A stretch of 64,000 nt of DNA from NCBI RefSeq assembly GCF_028595265.1, contig NZ_JAQQXP010000001.1, positions 124,001 to 188,000 of the forward strand. The letters run 5' to 3'. Positions 26,120 to 34,238 of this stretch are shown piece by piece (the first letter of the stretch is position 1; every line of letters starts with the position of its first letter). This stretch comes from Alteromonas gilva. Its GTDB lineage: Bacteria; Pseudomonadota; Gammaproteobacteria; Enterobacterales; Alteromonadaceae. Under the pieces are notes generated by a model that was given only the letters and a program-made list of their open reading frames with translations, did not search any database and was not told where the DNA came from. A program made the translations under genes and the position numbers.

Positions 26120-27466
26120 ATGAAGGCATTACACGCAATACTGGCAGGTGCAACTATGGTGTTAGCGGCCTGCTCGACAACCCCGGCCAGCAATAGCGGG
26201 CCGGATATCGCCAAATCCTGGATCGACAAAGACACTGGCCACCGTATCGTAAGGGTGTCAGAGGAGCCCGGCTCACGGTCGTTATATTTTCATCAGAATG
26301 CCTACACCGCAGAGGGAGATAAAATGGTCATTTCGGTGACCAACCCGAACGGTGTCGCCGTGGTGGATTTGAGCGACTGGTCAGTGAAACGACTCTATGA
26401 GCATCCTGATGTGGGGATTTTGTTTGTTGGCAAACAAACCCGCAGTGTGTACCTCACCCGTATTGCGGCTGACAACGGTCAAAAAGTGCATCCGCAAAAT
26501 GAGTTGCAGCAACCCACCGAGCTACTGCGGGTGAATATAGATACCGGTGCCGTTGAGGAGCTGGGGGCCATCCCGGCTGGTAAAATACATACGATCAACA
26601 GCAATGAAACCCTGCTGGCGGGCGCAGTGGCCGAGCGCGAACATAACCTGGAATCCGGCCCACGCAACAGCCGTTTTGAAGCGCGCTACGAAGCCCTTGG
26701 TCCGGATGGTAAACCGCTTAGTTTCGCCGATGCCAAAGAGGTGCGTATTAATGAGCGCCTCGAAGCGCGCATTCCCATGCAAATGTTTACCTTTAACATT
26801 GCCACCGGCGAGCAAAAGGTAGTACATGAGGCGACAGACTGGTTAAACCATATTCAGTTTTCGCCCGACGACCCGGGTCAGCTGATGTACTGCCATGAAG
26901 GCCCCTGGCACAAAGTAGACCGTATCTGGACCATGCGCATAGACGGCAGTGAGAATCAAAAAGTGCATCACCGCACCATGAATATGGAAATTGCCGGTCA
27001 TGAGTTTTTTGACGCCAGTGGCGAGCGTATTTTCTACGACTTGCAAACCCCGCGCGGCGAAGTGTTCTGGTTGGCAAGCTACAACATGAAGACCAAAGAG
27101 CGGGTCTGGCGGCACATGCCGCGGGATTACTGGTCAGTGCATTTTAACATCTCGCCCGATGGCAGCTTATTTGCCGGCGACGGCGGCGATGCCGAAATGG
27201 TGGCCCGGGCCGAGGATGGCAAATGGATTTATTTATTTGAATCGCAACCCATCAACGATGTTGCGGGGATCAGCGCGCCCAATGCGGCAGATCTGATTAA
27301 GCCCGCTGTATTAAAGGCGACTCGTCTGGTGAATATGCAAAATCACGATTACCGACTTGAGCCTAATGTGACCTTTACGCCAGACGGAAAGTGGGTGGTG
27401 TTCCGTTCGAATATGCATGGTCCGGTGCACGTTTACGCGGTTGCCGTATCCCCTGAGGTGGAATAA
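26120..27466 (+). CDS. Oligogalacturonate lyase family protein (PL22), lipoprotein
   Basis: Predicted beta-propeller lyase that splits short oligogalacturonides into unsaturated monomers. 448 residues. The start codon directly follows the transporter stop. The N-terminus ends in a lipobox (MVLAACS), whereas classical Ogl enzymes are cytosolic; this copy is therefore probably periplasmic, anchored to a membrane. Histidines expected for metal binding and base catalysis occur in HEGPWHKVDRIW, GHEFF and SVHFNISPDG, and the propeller repeats are regular. Its presence means the locus handles homogalacturonan pieces in addition to RG-I. Family membership is firm; the exact substrate is not. Confidence 0.85.
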   Translation: MKALHAILAGATMVLAACSTTPASNSGPDIAKSWIDKDTGHRIVRVSEEPGSRSLYFHQNAYTAEGDKMVISVTNPNGVAVVDLSDWSVKRLYEHPDVGILFVGKQTRSVYLTRIAADNGQKVHPQNELQQPTELLRVNIDTGAVEELGAIPAGKIHTINSNETLLAGAVAEREHNLESGPRNSRFEARYEALGPDGKPLSFADAKEVRINERLEARIPMQMFTFNIATGEQKVVHEATDWLNHIQFSPDDPGQLMYCHEGPWHKVDRIWTMRIDGSENQKVHHRTMNMEIAGHEFFDASGERIFYDLQTPRGEVFWLASYNMKTKERVWRHMPRDYWSVHFNISPDGSLFAGDGGDAEMVARAEDGKWIYLFESQPINDVAGISAPNAADLIKPAVLKATRLVNMQNHDYRLEPNVTFTPDGKWVVFRSNMHGPVHVYAVAVSPEVE

Positions 27467-27507
27467 GCCACAGATGAGGCACTAAAAGTACCGAAGAGGT
27501 CGACTTG

Positions 27508-27523
27508 GTTTCAGATATGAAAC
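27508..27523. promoter_or_regulatory. RG-I locus operator, kdu operon (site 1)
   Basis: GTTTCA-GATA-TGAAAC: the best site in the window, with both arms perfectly complementary. It lies 130 bases upstream of kduD. Confidence 0.75.
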
Positions 27524-27560
27524 AAATGGCCGGTATTTGGCCATGGTAATGGGGAATACT

Positions 27561-27576
27561 TGTTCATATATGGGAC
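27561..27576. promoter_or_regulatory. RG-I locus operator, kdu operon (site 2)
   Basis: TGTTCA-TATA-TGGGAC: a weaker copy, 53 bases after site 1 (about five helical turns), 77 bases upstream of kduD. Confidence 0.45.
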
Positions 27577-27652
27577 AGCGACCACACTAACTTAAACATC
27601 AGCCTCGCAGCAGGAGCGAGGCAACGTCATAAATTAACAGGAGACAGCACCT

Positions 27653-28417
27653 ATGAGTCAGCCAGATTTTGGTTTAACTGATAAAGTTGCACTGGTAACC
27701 GGCGCCAGCCGCGGTATTGGTCAGGCATTGGCGATGGGGCTTGCCCAGGCTGGTGCCAAAGTGGTTTGTGCCAGCAGCCGTATTGGTGGCAGCGAAGACA
27801 CCGTTAACCAAATTAACAGCGCGGGCGGTGAAGCAGTGGAGCTGGCAGCCGACCTGTCTGATACCGACGCTGTAATGGCGCTGGCGGAGAAAGCGCAAGG
27901 CGTGTTCGGTGAAATAGATATACTGGTTAACAACGGTGGCACGATTTATCGCAGCCCGGCGGTGGAGTTCCCCCTGGACCAGTGGCAGCATGTGTTGCAG
28001 GTAAATCTGGATGCTACGTTTTTGTTATGCCAGCAAATTGGTAAAAAAATGGTAGAACGTAAACACGGCAAAATCATCAATATTGCGTCGATGCTGAGCT
28101 ACAGCGGTGGCATTACAGTCCCCGCCTACACTGCCAGTAAACACGCCGTTGCAGGGCTTACCAAAGCGCTGGCAAACGAATGGGGCCAGCACAACGTGCA
28201 GGTCAATGCCATTGCGCCGGGTTATATCCGCACCGACAACACCCAGGCATTACAGGATGACCCTGAACGTAGCAGCGAGATACTCAAGCGTATACCGGCT
28301 GCCCGCTGGGGGGAAACGTCAGATTTGCAGGGCGCCGCGGTATTTTTAGCCAGCGCTGCAAGTAACTACATTAATGGTCATATACTCGCCGTCGATGGCG
28401 GATTCCTGGCCCGATAA
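27653..28417 (+). CDS. kduD: 2-dehydro-3-deoxy-D-gluconate 5-dehydrogenase
   Basis: NAD(P)-dependent short-chain dehydrogenase that reduces 2,5-diketo-3-deoxygluconate to 2-keto-3-deoxygluconate (KDG), after KduI in unsaturated-uronate catabolism. 254 residues with TGASRGIGQA (coenzyme loop), NNGGTIYRSPA, the catalytic Ser/Tyr/Lys set in IASMLSYSGG and YTASK, and GYIRTDNT, which is typical of KduD. Cytosolic. It is the first gene of kduD-kduI-iclR-kdgK, with a CAGGAGA ribosome site. Confidence 0.92.
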   Translation: MSQPDFGLTDKVALVTGASRGIGQALAMGLAQAGAKVVCASSRIGGSEDTVNQINSAGGEAVELAADLSDTDAVMALAEKAQGVFGEIDILVNNGGTIYRSPAVEFPLDQWQHVLQVNLDATFLLCQQIGKKMVERKHGKIINIASMLSYSGGITVPAYTASKHAVAGLTKALANEWGQHNVQVNAIAPGYIRTDNTQALQDDPERSSEILKRIPAARWGETSDLQGAAVFLASAASNYINGHILAVDGGFLAR

Positions 28418-28441
28418 GCGCGTTACGAGGAATTTATTAGC

Positions 28442-29290
28442 ATGACAAACAAAACTGAATATGAAACCCGCTACGCGGTAGGACAAAAAGAGGTAAAGGG
28501 TTACGACACCACAGAGCTGCGTGACACCTTTTTAGTCGATAAACTAATGCAGCCGGGTAAAGTATACTGGGTATACAGCCACTATGAACGGTTTATGGTA
28601 GGCAGTGCAGTACCGACAGACAGCCCGTTGGTACTGGAAACCCTCGATCCACTTAAAGCCGAGCATTTCCTCGATCGCCGTGAACTTGGCATCATCAATA
28701 TTGGCGGCAACGGCACAATTGTGGCCGATGGCGAAGAGTTTGCCCTGGCCCGCGAAGAAGCGCTGTACCTTGCAAAAGACAACAAGTCGGTGACGTTTTA
28801 CTCTGACGATCCGGCCCAACCGGCAAAGTTCTACCTTAACTCGGCACCCGCCCATCATGCCTTTAAGAATAAAAAAGTGGGCCGTGATGAAGCCAAAGTG
28901 CTGAATCTGGGTAGCCCTGAAACCTGTAACGAGCGAACCATTAACCAGTTAATGATCAACTCAGTGGTAGAAACCTGTCAGTTACAGATGGGCTTAACCC
29001 GCTTAAAACCGGGGAGTGTATGGAATACCATGCCGGCTCACCAGCATGATCGCCGCAACGAAGTCTATTTATACATCGACTTAGATGATGGTCAGGCCGT
29101 TAGTCACTTTATGGGAGAACCCCATGAGACCCGTCATATCTTTGTTCATAACGAGCAGGCCGTGCTCTCACCACCGTGGTCAATTCACTGTGGCGTAGGC
29201 ACCTCTAACTATGCCTTTATCTGGGGCATGGCTGGCGAAAACCTCGATTACGGCGACATGGACAGCTACCCGCCAGACACATTGCGATAG
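28442..29290 (+). CDS. kduI: 5-dehydro-4-deoxy-D-glucuronate isomerase
   Basis: Zinc-dependent cupin that converts 5-keto-4-deoxyuronate, the product of GH105 and PL22 action, to 2,5-diketo-3-deoxygluconate. 282 residues against about 278 in E. coli. The metal ligands are in MPAHQHDRRNEVYLY (two His and the Glu) with a further His in SIHCGVGTSNY; the ending GDMDSYPPDTLR is characteristic. It starts 24 bases after kduD with a GAGGAA site. A second, unrelated isomerase for the same reaction may be encoded at 18784. Confidence 0.96.
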   Translation: MTNKTEYETRYAVGQKEVKGYDTTELRDTFLVDKLMQPGKVYWVYSHYERFMVGSAVPTDSPLVLETLDPLKAEHFLDRRELGIINIGGNGTIVADGEEFALAREEALYLAKDNKSVTFYSDDPAQPAKFYLNSAPAHHAFKNKKVGRDEAKVLNLGSPETCNERTINQLMINSVVETCQLQMGLTRLKPGSVWNTMPAHQHDRRNEVYLYIDLDDGQAVSHFMGEPHETRHIFVHNEQAVLSPPWSIHCGVGTSNYAFIWGMAGENLDYGDMDSYPPDTLR

Positions 29291-29346
29291 TAGCCAGGTG
29301 TAAGCTGTATTAGACTGTTAAAAATTTGTAACCGGTGGAAGTCATT

Positions 29347-30123
29347 ATGGAACGTTATCTGATCCCCAGTGTGAACCATGCTTGTCAGATTTTTCGGATT
29401 CTGGCCAACAATCCGAACGGTATGACCATGCACGATCTGGAAGTGGCTTTGGATTTACCCCGGACCACGTTGTTTCGCTTGCTGCGTACGTTATGTAACG
29501 AGCAAATGCTCGAAAAGAAAGGCAAGCGTTACCATTGTGGTACTGACTTAATGAAGCTGGGGTTACATATTATTAATTCTGATCGCATGCATCAGTTGGC
29601 GATACCCCATATTCAGCGTTTAGCCTTAAAGAGCGGTCATACTGCCCATTTGGCCGTGCCCAATAACGGCAGCATACTGATTGTTGAAGTGGTTGATAGC
29701 CCTAACCCTTTGATGGTGTCCAAACGCCCCGGCGTGCAAGCGCAATTGCATTGCTCTGCCGGCGGCAAAGTGTTTTTGGCGTTTCTGTATTACGATAATC
29801 TGGAACTCATTCTGGAAGAACACCCCATGGAAAGGCACACCGATTATACCATTACCGATATTAACGAATTGCGCGAAGAGCTGAAAAAAATCGAAGCGCT
29901 CGGTTATGCGGTAGATGAGCGGGAATACAACAAAGACGTGCGTTGTCTGGCGGTACCGGTGCGCGATAACCGCGGCGTCGTTATCGCGTCGGTGGGCGTT
30001 ACTGCGCCGGCAGTGACCTTCCCCAAATCACAAATACCCGCAGTGGCCGAACTGGCCAAAGAAGCGGCTCGCGGTATTTACCGCGATACTTACCAGTTAA
30101 AAGAAAACCGGCTCGGCGCTTAA
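29347..30123 (+). CDS. IclR family transcriptional regulator
   Basis: A 258-residue one-component regulator: N-terminal winged helix-turn-helix (about residues 8-65, with MTMHDLEVALDLPRTTLFRLLRTL) and C-terminal effector-binding domain (from about 75, with GHTAHLAVPNNG, the HCSAGGKVFLAF stretch and DVRCLAVPVRDN). The ATG at 29347 is preferred because GGTGGAAG is well spaced; a GTG at 29335 is in frame. It is the only DNA-binding protein encoded in the pectin locus, so it is the best candidate for binding the GTTTCA-N4-TGAAAC sites, with KDG or another intermediate as effector as in KdgR. That link is inference. Confidence 0.88.
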   Translation: MERYLIPSVNHACQIFRILANNPNGMTMHDLEVALDLPRTTLFRLLRTLCNEQMLEKKGKRYHCGTDLMKLGLHIINSDRMHQLAIPHIQRLALKSGHTAHLAVPNNGSILIVEVVDSPNPLMVSKRPGVQAQLHCSAGGKVFLAFLYYDNLELILEEHPMERHTDYTITDINELREELKKIEALGYAVDEREYNKDVRCLAVPVRDNRGVVIASVGVTAPAVTFPKSQIPAVAELAKEAARGIYRDTYQLKENRLGA

Positions 30124-30168
30124 CGCGGGTGATTTGCTGTAGTCTGGCTTGCTGAAAAGGAGAATGCT

Positions 30169-31077
30169 ATGCCGACCTGCCTGATTATTGGTGAGTGTAT
30201 GGTGGAGCTTGCCCCGCTTACCCATGATTCGCTGCGTAAGCAGTTTGCGGGTGATACCTTTAATACCGCGGTTTACCTTAAACGCTGCCTGCCCACTTGC
30301 GAGGTGAATTACTTCACCGCTGTAGGCACCGATCTACTGAGCCGCGAGATGACAGAACGCTTTGCCGAAGAAGGGATCAATACGCAATATGTGGCCCGCA
30401 GTCAGAGCAAAACCGTTGGCATGTACCTGGTCAATACCGATGCCAGTGGCGAGCGCAGTTTTAGTTATTGGCGCAACGACTCCGCGGCCCGTCAAATGCT
30501 CACAACGGCGGCACTACCTGACGTGTATTTTGACATTGTCTATGTGTCGGGCATTACCGTTGCCATCCTCGATGAACCCCAGCGCGAAATCCTCATTAGT
30601 GGTTTAAAGCGTTATCAGCAAGCGGGCGCAAAAATAGTATTCGACCCCAATTATCGCCCGCAGTTATGGTCTGGCATTGAGCAGGCCAGAGAGTGGACAA
30701 AACGGCTTTATTCGCTGTGCGATATCGCTTTTCCGGGCGGCGATGATCACCGCGAGCTTTATGGTCATCAAAGTGAGCAAGAGGTGTTTACCTTTTTGCA
30801 GGGCCTGGGCGTGCGTGAAATCGTGTTAAAGCGCGGCGCCGAGAGTGTCGAAATTGCTCAGCACAACGCGCATTTTAGTGTCGCGGTTAAACCCGTTGCT
30901 GAGGTAGTCGACACCACCTCGGCAGGCGATGCCTTTATCGGCGGCTACCTGGCCAAAACCCTTGCCGGCGAGGACTGCTGCGTGGCTGCCGGATTCGGCG
31001 CCCGGGTTGCAGGCATCGTGATTGGTGCCAAAGGCGCTATTATTGAGCGCGATTATTTTTTTCAGCGATTAAATTAG
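30169..31077 (+). CDS. kdgK: 2-dehydro-3-deoxygluconokinase (PfkB family)
   Basis: Phosphorylates KDG to KDPG, which KDPG aldolase (not in the window) splits to pyruvate and glyceraldehyde-3-phosphate. 302 residues of the ribokinase/PfkB fold; GECMVELAP and FAGDTFNTAVYLKR near the N-terminus are typical of KdgK, and the anion hole and catalytic Asp lie in DTTSAGDAFIGGYL. It is last in the kduD-kduI-iclR-kdgK operon, with an AAGGAG ribosome site, and is followed by a terminator. Confidence 0.92.
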   Translation: MPTCLIIGECMVELAPLTHDSLRKQFAGDTFNTAVYLKRCLPTCEVNYFTAVGTDLLSREMTERFAEEGINTQYVARSQSKTVGMYLVNTDASGERSFSYWRNDSAARQMLTTAALPDVYFDIVYVSGITVAILDEPQREILISGLKRYQQAGAKIVFDPNYRPQLWSGIEQAREWTKRLYSLCDIAFPGGDDHRELYGHQSEQEVFTFLQGLGVREIVLKRGAESVEIAQHNAHFSVAVKPVAEVVDTTSAGDAFIGGYLAKTLAGEDCCVAAGFGARVAGIVIGAKGAIIERDYFFQRLN

Positions 31078-31112
31078 CGCTCTGTATATCGACGGTGTAT
31101 TGGCTATTAAAC

Positions 31113-31152
31113 AAAAAAGGCAATTAGTAAGTACTCACAAATTGCCTTTTTT
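31113..31152. terminator. Bidirectional terminator between kdgK and the xylanase gene
   Basis: AAAAAAGGCAATT (31113-31125) and AATTGCCTTTTTT (31140-31152) form a 13-bp stem with a 14-base loop. A runs on one side and T runs on the other allow it to end transcription from both convergent genes. Confidence 0.88.
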
Positions 31153-31223
31153 AGTTTACGGTTTACACCTGTAGCAGTCTGTTAGCCTGCTTAGCCTTAG
31201 CAGCAATACACTGCCCTAAGCAC

Positions 31224-32678
31224 TTAATTGCAACTATTGCTAAAGCAGGCGTCGCTATTACCAAAGCCGATAACGCCGCTGCAATGCATGGTTTCAGAGT
31301 AACTGCCGCCGCCGCATGAGCCATTGCCGTAGGTCGCAGTGTTGTATTCCATGTCCTCGGCTTCGCGGATCTCGCCGTTTACCAGCACGTAATCTAAAAC
31401 TACATCGCGGCCGGTTGCGTCATTATCGTACTCTACCTGTACATCACCACTGGCGCCGCCGGTATACGTGTAATCGTTCATTCCGGTTGCCAGCGTCCAG
31501 TCGGCTACCACGTTACCACCCACTAACAAATTAATGTGCTCGCTGCCGCTGATACCCTCAGCACGCACGGTGATTGGGTCGTTAGTCGGTGGTGGCGCAG
31601 CACAGTCACCACTAAAGCATGCACCGGTATCACCAAAACCAATGACGCCGTTACAATGCATGGTTTCAGAGTAGCTGCCGCCGCCGCATTCGCCGTTGCC
31701 GTAGGTAGCAGTATTATACTCCATGGACTCAGCTTCGCGGGTTTCGCCGTTAATATACACGCTGTCGAGAATTACATCGGCACCTGACACATCGTTATCA
31801 TACTCAACCTGAACATCACCGGCAGCGCTGCCAGAATACACATAGGCCGCCATACTGGTGGTGAGTGTCCAGTCTGCAACGATGTTACCGTCGATCAGCA
31901 AATTAATGTGCTCACCGCCCGCTGCGCCGCGCGCATTCACCACGATATCAGTACTGCTTGGGCCGCCTGAGCCGCCACCCGAAGAGCCGCCGCCGCTACT
32001 GGTGCCCTCACTGACCGTGATGTCGGAGCTGCCGCTGCTTTGATAGCCTTCGGATGCCATCACCATATAGTCAAAGGTGCCTAAATTGAGGCCAACACTG
32101 GCCCAGGCATCAAAGTGATTACCGGTGGTAATGGTGCCGCTCACGTTGCCATAGCCCTTAATTGGCTCGCGCACACTAAAGTACTGATAAAAGGTTTGTG
32201 TGCCTTCGATAGAGGGCTGTTGAACCCGCTGGCAGCGGCGCATTCTGTAGGTCGCACCATCGCTTTGAAAAGTGCCGTAATTGGTGCCACCCGAGCAGGA
32301 AGACGGATCATAGGAGCCATAACTTTCGATGATGTAAAACTCAATCAGCGGGTTACGGGTCCAGCCGTAGAGTGCCAGGTAAGAGTTTTGTGAACTGTTT
32401 ACGCCATAATACCCTTCGTAATTTACCACTTTACGGCCGCCCGGGTTCCAGCCTTTACCGCCAACCCAGTTGTTGGTGCTGCTGTTCCATTGTGACTGAT
32501 AGCGCCCGCCAGGCATTAAGGTAAAGCTGGCATCGCCACTGTCTTTCCAGAACGAGTAGTAGTAACCGTCGTGAGTACCGGTTTCGTTTTGATACAGTGT
32601 TTGTGCAGCGCCAGTCGTGCTGGCCATTGCTATACACAAGCCTCCCAGCAAACCTGCTGTTTTCTTTAACGTAATCAT
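31224..32678 (-). CDS. GH11 endo-xylanase with two CBM60 modules
   Basis: A secreted 484-residue endo-1,4-beta-xylanase. The signal peptide ends at GAAQ (about residue 25). The GH11 jelly roll (about 27-222) has the nucleophile Glu in NPLIEFYII and the acid/base Glu in MASEGYQSSG. A Ser/Gly linker (about 229-242) leads to two CBM60-type xylan-binding modules (about 244-350 and 370-484), each with a GGEHINLL-like strand, YDNDVSGADV or YDNDATGRDV, and a CGGGSYSETMHC cysteine pattern. The two modules are about 80% alike and come from a duplication visible in the DNA. It is not behind a pectin-locus operator, so its regulation is separate. Confidence 0.95.
   Translation of the reverse strand: MITLKKTAGLLGGLCIAMASTTGAAQTLYQNETGTHDGYYYSFWKDSGDASFTLMPGGRYQSQWNSSTNNWVGGKGWNPGGRKVVNYEGYYGVNSSQNSYLALYGWTRNPLIEFYIIESYGSYDPSSCSGGTNYGTFQSDGATYRMRRCQRVQQPSIEGTQTFYQYFSVREPIKGYGNVSGTITTGNHFDAWASVGLNLGTFDYMVMASEGYQSSGSSDITVSEGTSSGGGSSGGGSGGPSSTDIVVNARGAAGGEHINLLIDGNIVADWTLTTSMAAYVYSGSAAGDVQVEYDNDVSGADVILDSVYINGETREAESMEYNTATYGNGECGGGSYSETMHCNGVIGFGDTGACFSGDCAAPPPTNDPITVRAEGISGSEHINLLVGGNVVADWTLATGMNDYTYTGGASGDVQVEYDNDATGRDVVLDYVLVNGEIREAEDMEYNTATYGNGSCGGGSYSETMHCSGVIGFGNSDACFSNSCN
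31239..31930 (-). repeat. Direct repeat encoding the two CBM60 modules
   Basis: Two copies of roughly 320 bases each, offset by 372 bases (compare the stretches starting at 31291 and 31663), differ mainly at third codon positions. They encode the two carbohydrate-binding modules of the xylanase. Confidence 0.7.
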
Positions 32679-32706
32679 TTGTTTATCCCTTTGACTTTCC
32701 AGATGT

Positions 32707-32753
32707 AACAGAGCTACGGCGTAGTAACCGTAGCTTTGCTCTGTTGTTACTAC
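32707..32753 (-). promoter_or_regulatory. Structured 5' leader of the xylanase mRNA, possible pseudoknot
   Basis: On the transcript strand a long hairpin forms from CTACGG/CCGTAG extended by AACAGAG/CTCTGTT with a five-base bulge (32707-32745 in window coordinates). The hairpin loop region GTAGTAAC (32721-32728, plus strand) is exactly complementary to GTTACTAC (32746-32753), immediately upstream in the mRNA, so a pseudoknot or an alternative fold is possible. It lies 29 bases before the start codon. Confidence 0.45.
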
Positions 32754-33337
32754 TACACGGCATAGGGTCCCATCACTGATTCAAAAAAACGCATACCGAA
32801 GTAACACTCGGGGGGAGGTTAACCAGCAAACGTCGCAATGTTTAGGCTTATGAGACATTTCATAACGTTAAATATATATAACTAAAATGTTAACCAGCTT
32901 AACAAATGGCGCGGTGTCATCGACCAGGGTTGAATCTTAAGTGGATGTTATTTATAGGTTATATTTTTTTCTGGGCGCCTTTTGAGCACTAACTTAATCG
33001 TTATAATGATGTGATAAAAGAAGGAGGCCTAACAAAAGGCGAGGCAGACAATGTGCCACGCGGAAACAAAAAACAGCATGCAATATCCACCCGCGCAGAT
33101 CTGAGGTTGTGGATTTGCCAGGGACTGTTGACCTGTTCAGAGGGGAATATATGTGCTGCACAGACGGTGATTACTTCGCCACAGCGGGGGTAACCTGTTG
33201 TGGCGCATAAAAAAGCTGCTGTGGGCGCAACCATGCAGCTTTTAGTTGCACAGATGTAAGCAGAAGCCTGCCCGGCGCCAACTGTATACAAAGCAATATG
33301 GCAGGGCAATAGGTGCCATTAGTAACGCGGTGTTTAA
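32754..33337. other. Intergenic region between xylanase and DUF3185 genes
   Basis: AT-rich promoter-proximal DNA for the xylanase gene and then unassigned sequence. Short open frames at 33011-33193 (+) and 33001-33309 (-) have no recognisable product, so I annotate no gene here. Confidence 0.5.
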
Positions 33338-33535
33338 CTATTTAAGTCTTAAGATCCCAACTATAATGCAAATGGCGCCGCCGACCATGCCAGCCCAGGC
33401 TTCAATCGGTGTGTCACCGTCGATGGCCCGCCCTAATTGTGCCCCCGCTGAGTTATAGACATCGTAGCCCCAAAACGCCAAAGCGGTGCCAACAATCAAA
33501 AGCACAATACCGATTATTTTATTATTCATTTTCAA
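33338..33535 (-). CDS. DUF3185 family small membrane protein
   Basis: 65 residues with two transmembrane segments (about 7-23 and 46-63) separated by a short loop with AGAQLGRAIDGDTP, the pattern of the DUF3185 family. The function is unknown; it is an inner-membrane protein. A start two codons later (33529) is possible. It is a single gene. Confidence 0.8.
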   Translation of the reverse strand: MKMNNKIIGIVLLIVGTALAFWGYDVYNSAGAQLGRAIDGDTPIEAWAGMVGGAICIIVGILRLK

Positions 33536-33755
33536 ACCTTTATCTATTTTTTCGTGTTCATAAAAGCGAACAACATTTAGTGCGACTACATGGTCTCATA
33601 AAATGTTGCCGTTTAACTAGTATAGGCATGACAAGCATGTTTGAGCCAGCATAGTGATGGCGATCTAATCAAAGTTGCCGCGCGGGGAAGTCGCGCGCAG
33701 AAGTGAGTGCAATGCAAAAAATAGTTATGCATACCAGTGACAACCGCAGGCCTGA

Positions 33756-34238
33756 CTACAGACGTACGGCCTCCCCGGTTTTTAACGTTTTTAGCTGGCT
33801 TAAAAACGCGGGTACCTGGGTTTCACCTTCCTTTGGTGCCCAGGCGGCAAAGTCTTTGTCGTCGGTGACTTCGTATGGGCCCTGCTTTACCTCAACAAAA
33901 GTAACCGGCGCATGACAAACGGTGGCATGCCAGGTGTTGGGCGGTATTTCAACGCCCAGAACATCACTTTGCGGGCCTAATGCCAGGCGTTCGGTGAGCG
34001 TGCCGTTATCATCAAAAAACAGCAGTTCCAGGCAGCCTTCCACCACCATAAAAAACTCCCATTTTGTGGGTTGGCTGTGACGGTGAGGCCGTACATAGGA
34101 ATCCGGCAGCATGCACACAAACAGCCGTTGCACCGGCTGCTGGTAGTCTTCGTGCACATTATGGTGGGCGCGGCGTCGCGGGCTGGCTTCGGCTTTTGCT
34201 CTTAATTCGCTCAGTAGCTCCCGATCAAAGCGTTTCAT
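33756..34238 (-). CDS. WbuC family cupin-fold protein
   Basis: A 160-residue cytosolic cupin of the WbuC type, small metalloproteins found next to lipopolysaccharide genes in some enterobacteria; biochemical role unknown. The cupin motifs are YVRPHRHSQPTKWEFFMVVEG (two His and a Glu) and a second motif around GVEIPPNTWHATVCH. The start at 34238 is chosen for its AAGGAGG site; a longer in-frame version would begin at 34271. The start overlaps the 3' end of plsB by 14 bases, so it is co-transcribed with it. Confidence 0.82.
   Translation of the reverse strand: MKRFDRELLSELRAKAEASPRRRAHHNVHEDYQQPVQRLFVCMLPDSYVRPHRHSQPTKWEFFMVVEGCLELLFFDDNGTLTERLALGPQSDVLGVEIPPNTWHATVCHAPVTFVEVKQGPYEVTDDKDFAAWAPKEGETQVPAFLSQLKTLKTGEAVRL

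Noticed and set aside
27508..27523. Reading the operator as an enterobacterial KdgR box
   Set aside because: The half sites are in the opposite order (GTTTCA then TGAAAC), so it is treated as a distinct motif, although an IclR-type regulator is still the best candidate.
33001..33309. Overlapping short open frames on both strands between the xylanase and DUF3185 genes
   Set aside because: No recognisable product and no family resemblance; a ribosome-like AAGGAGG near 33020 has no start codon at the right distance for a convincing gene.
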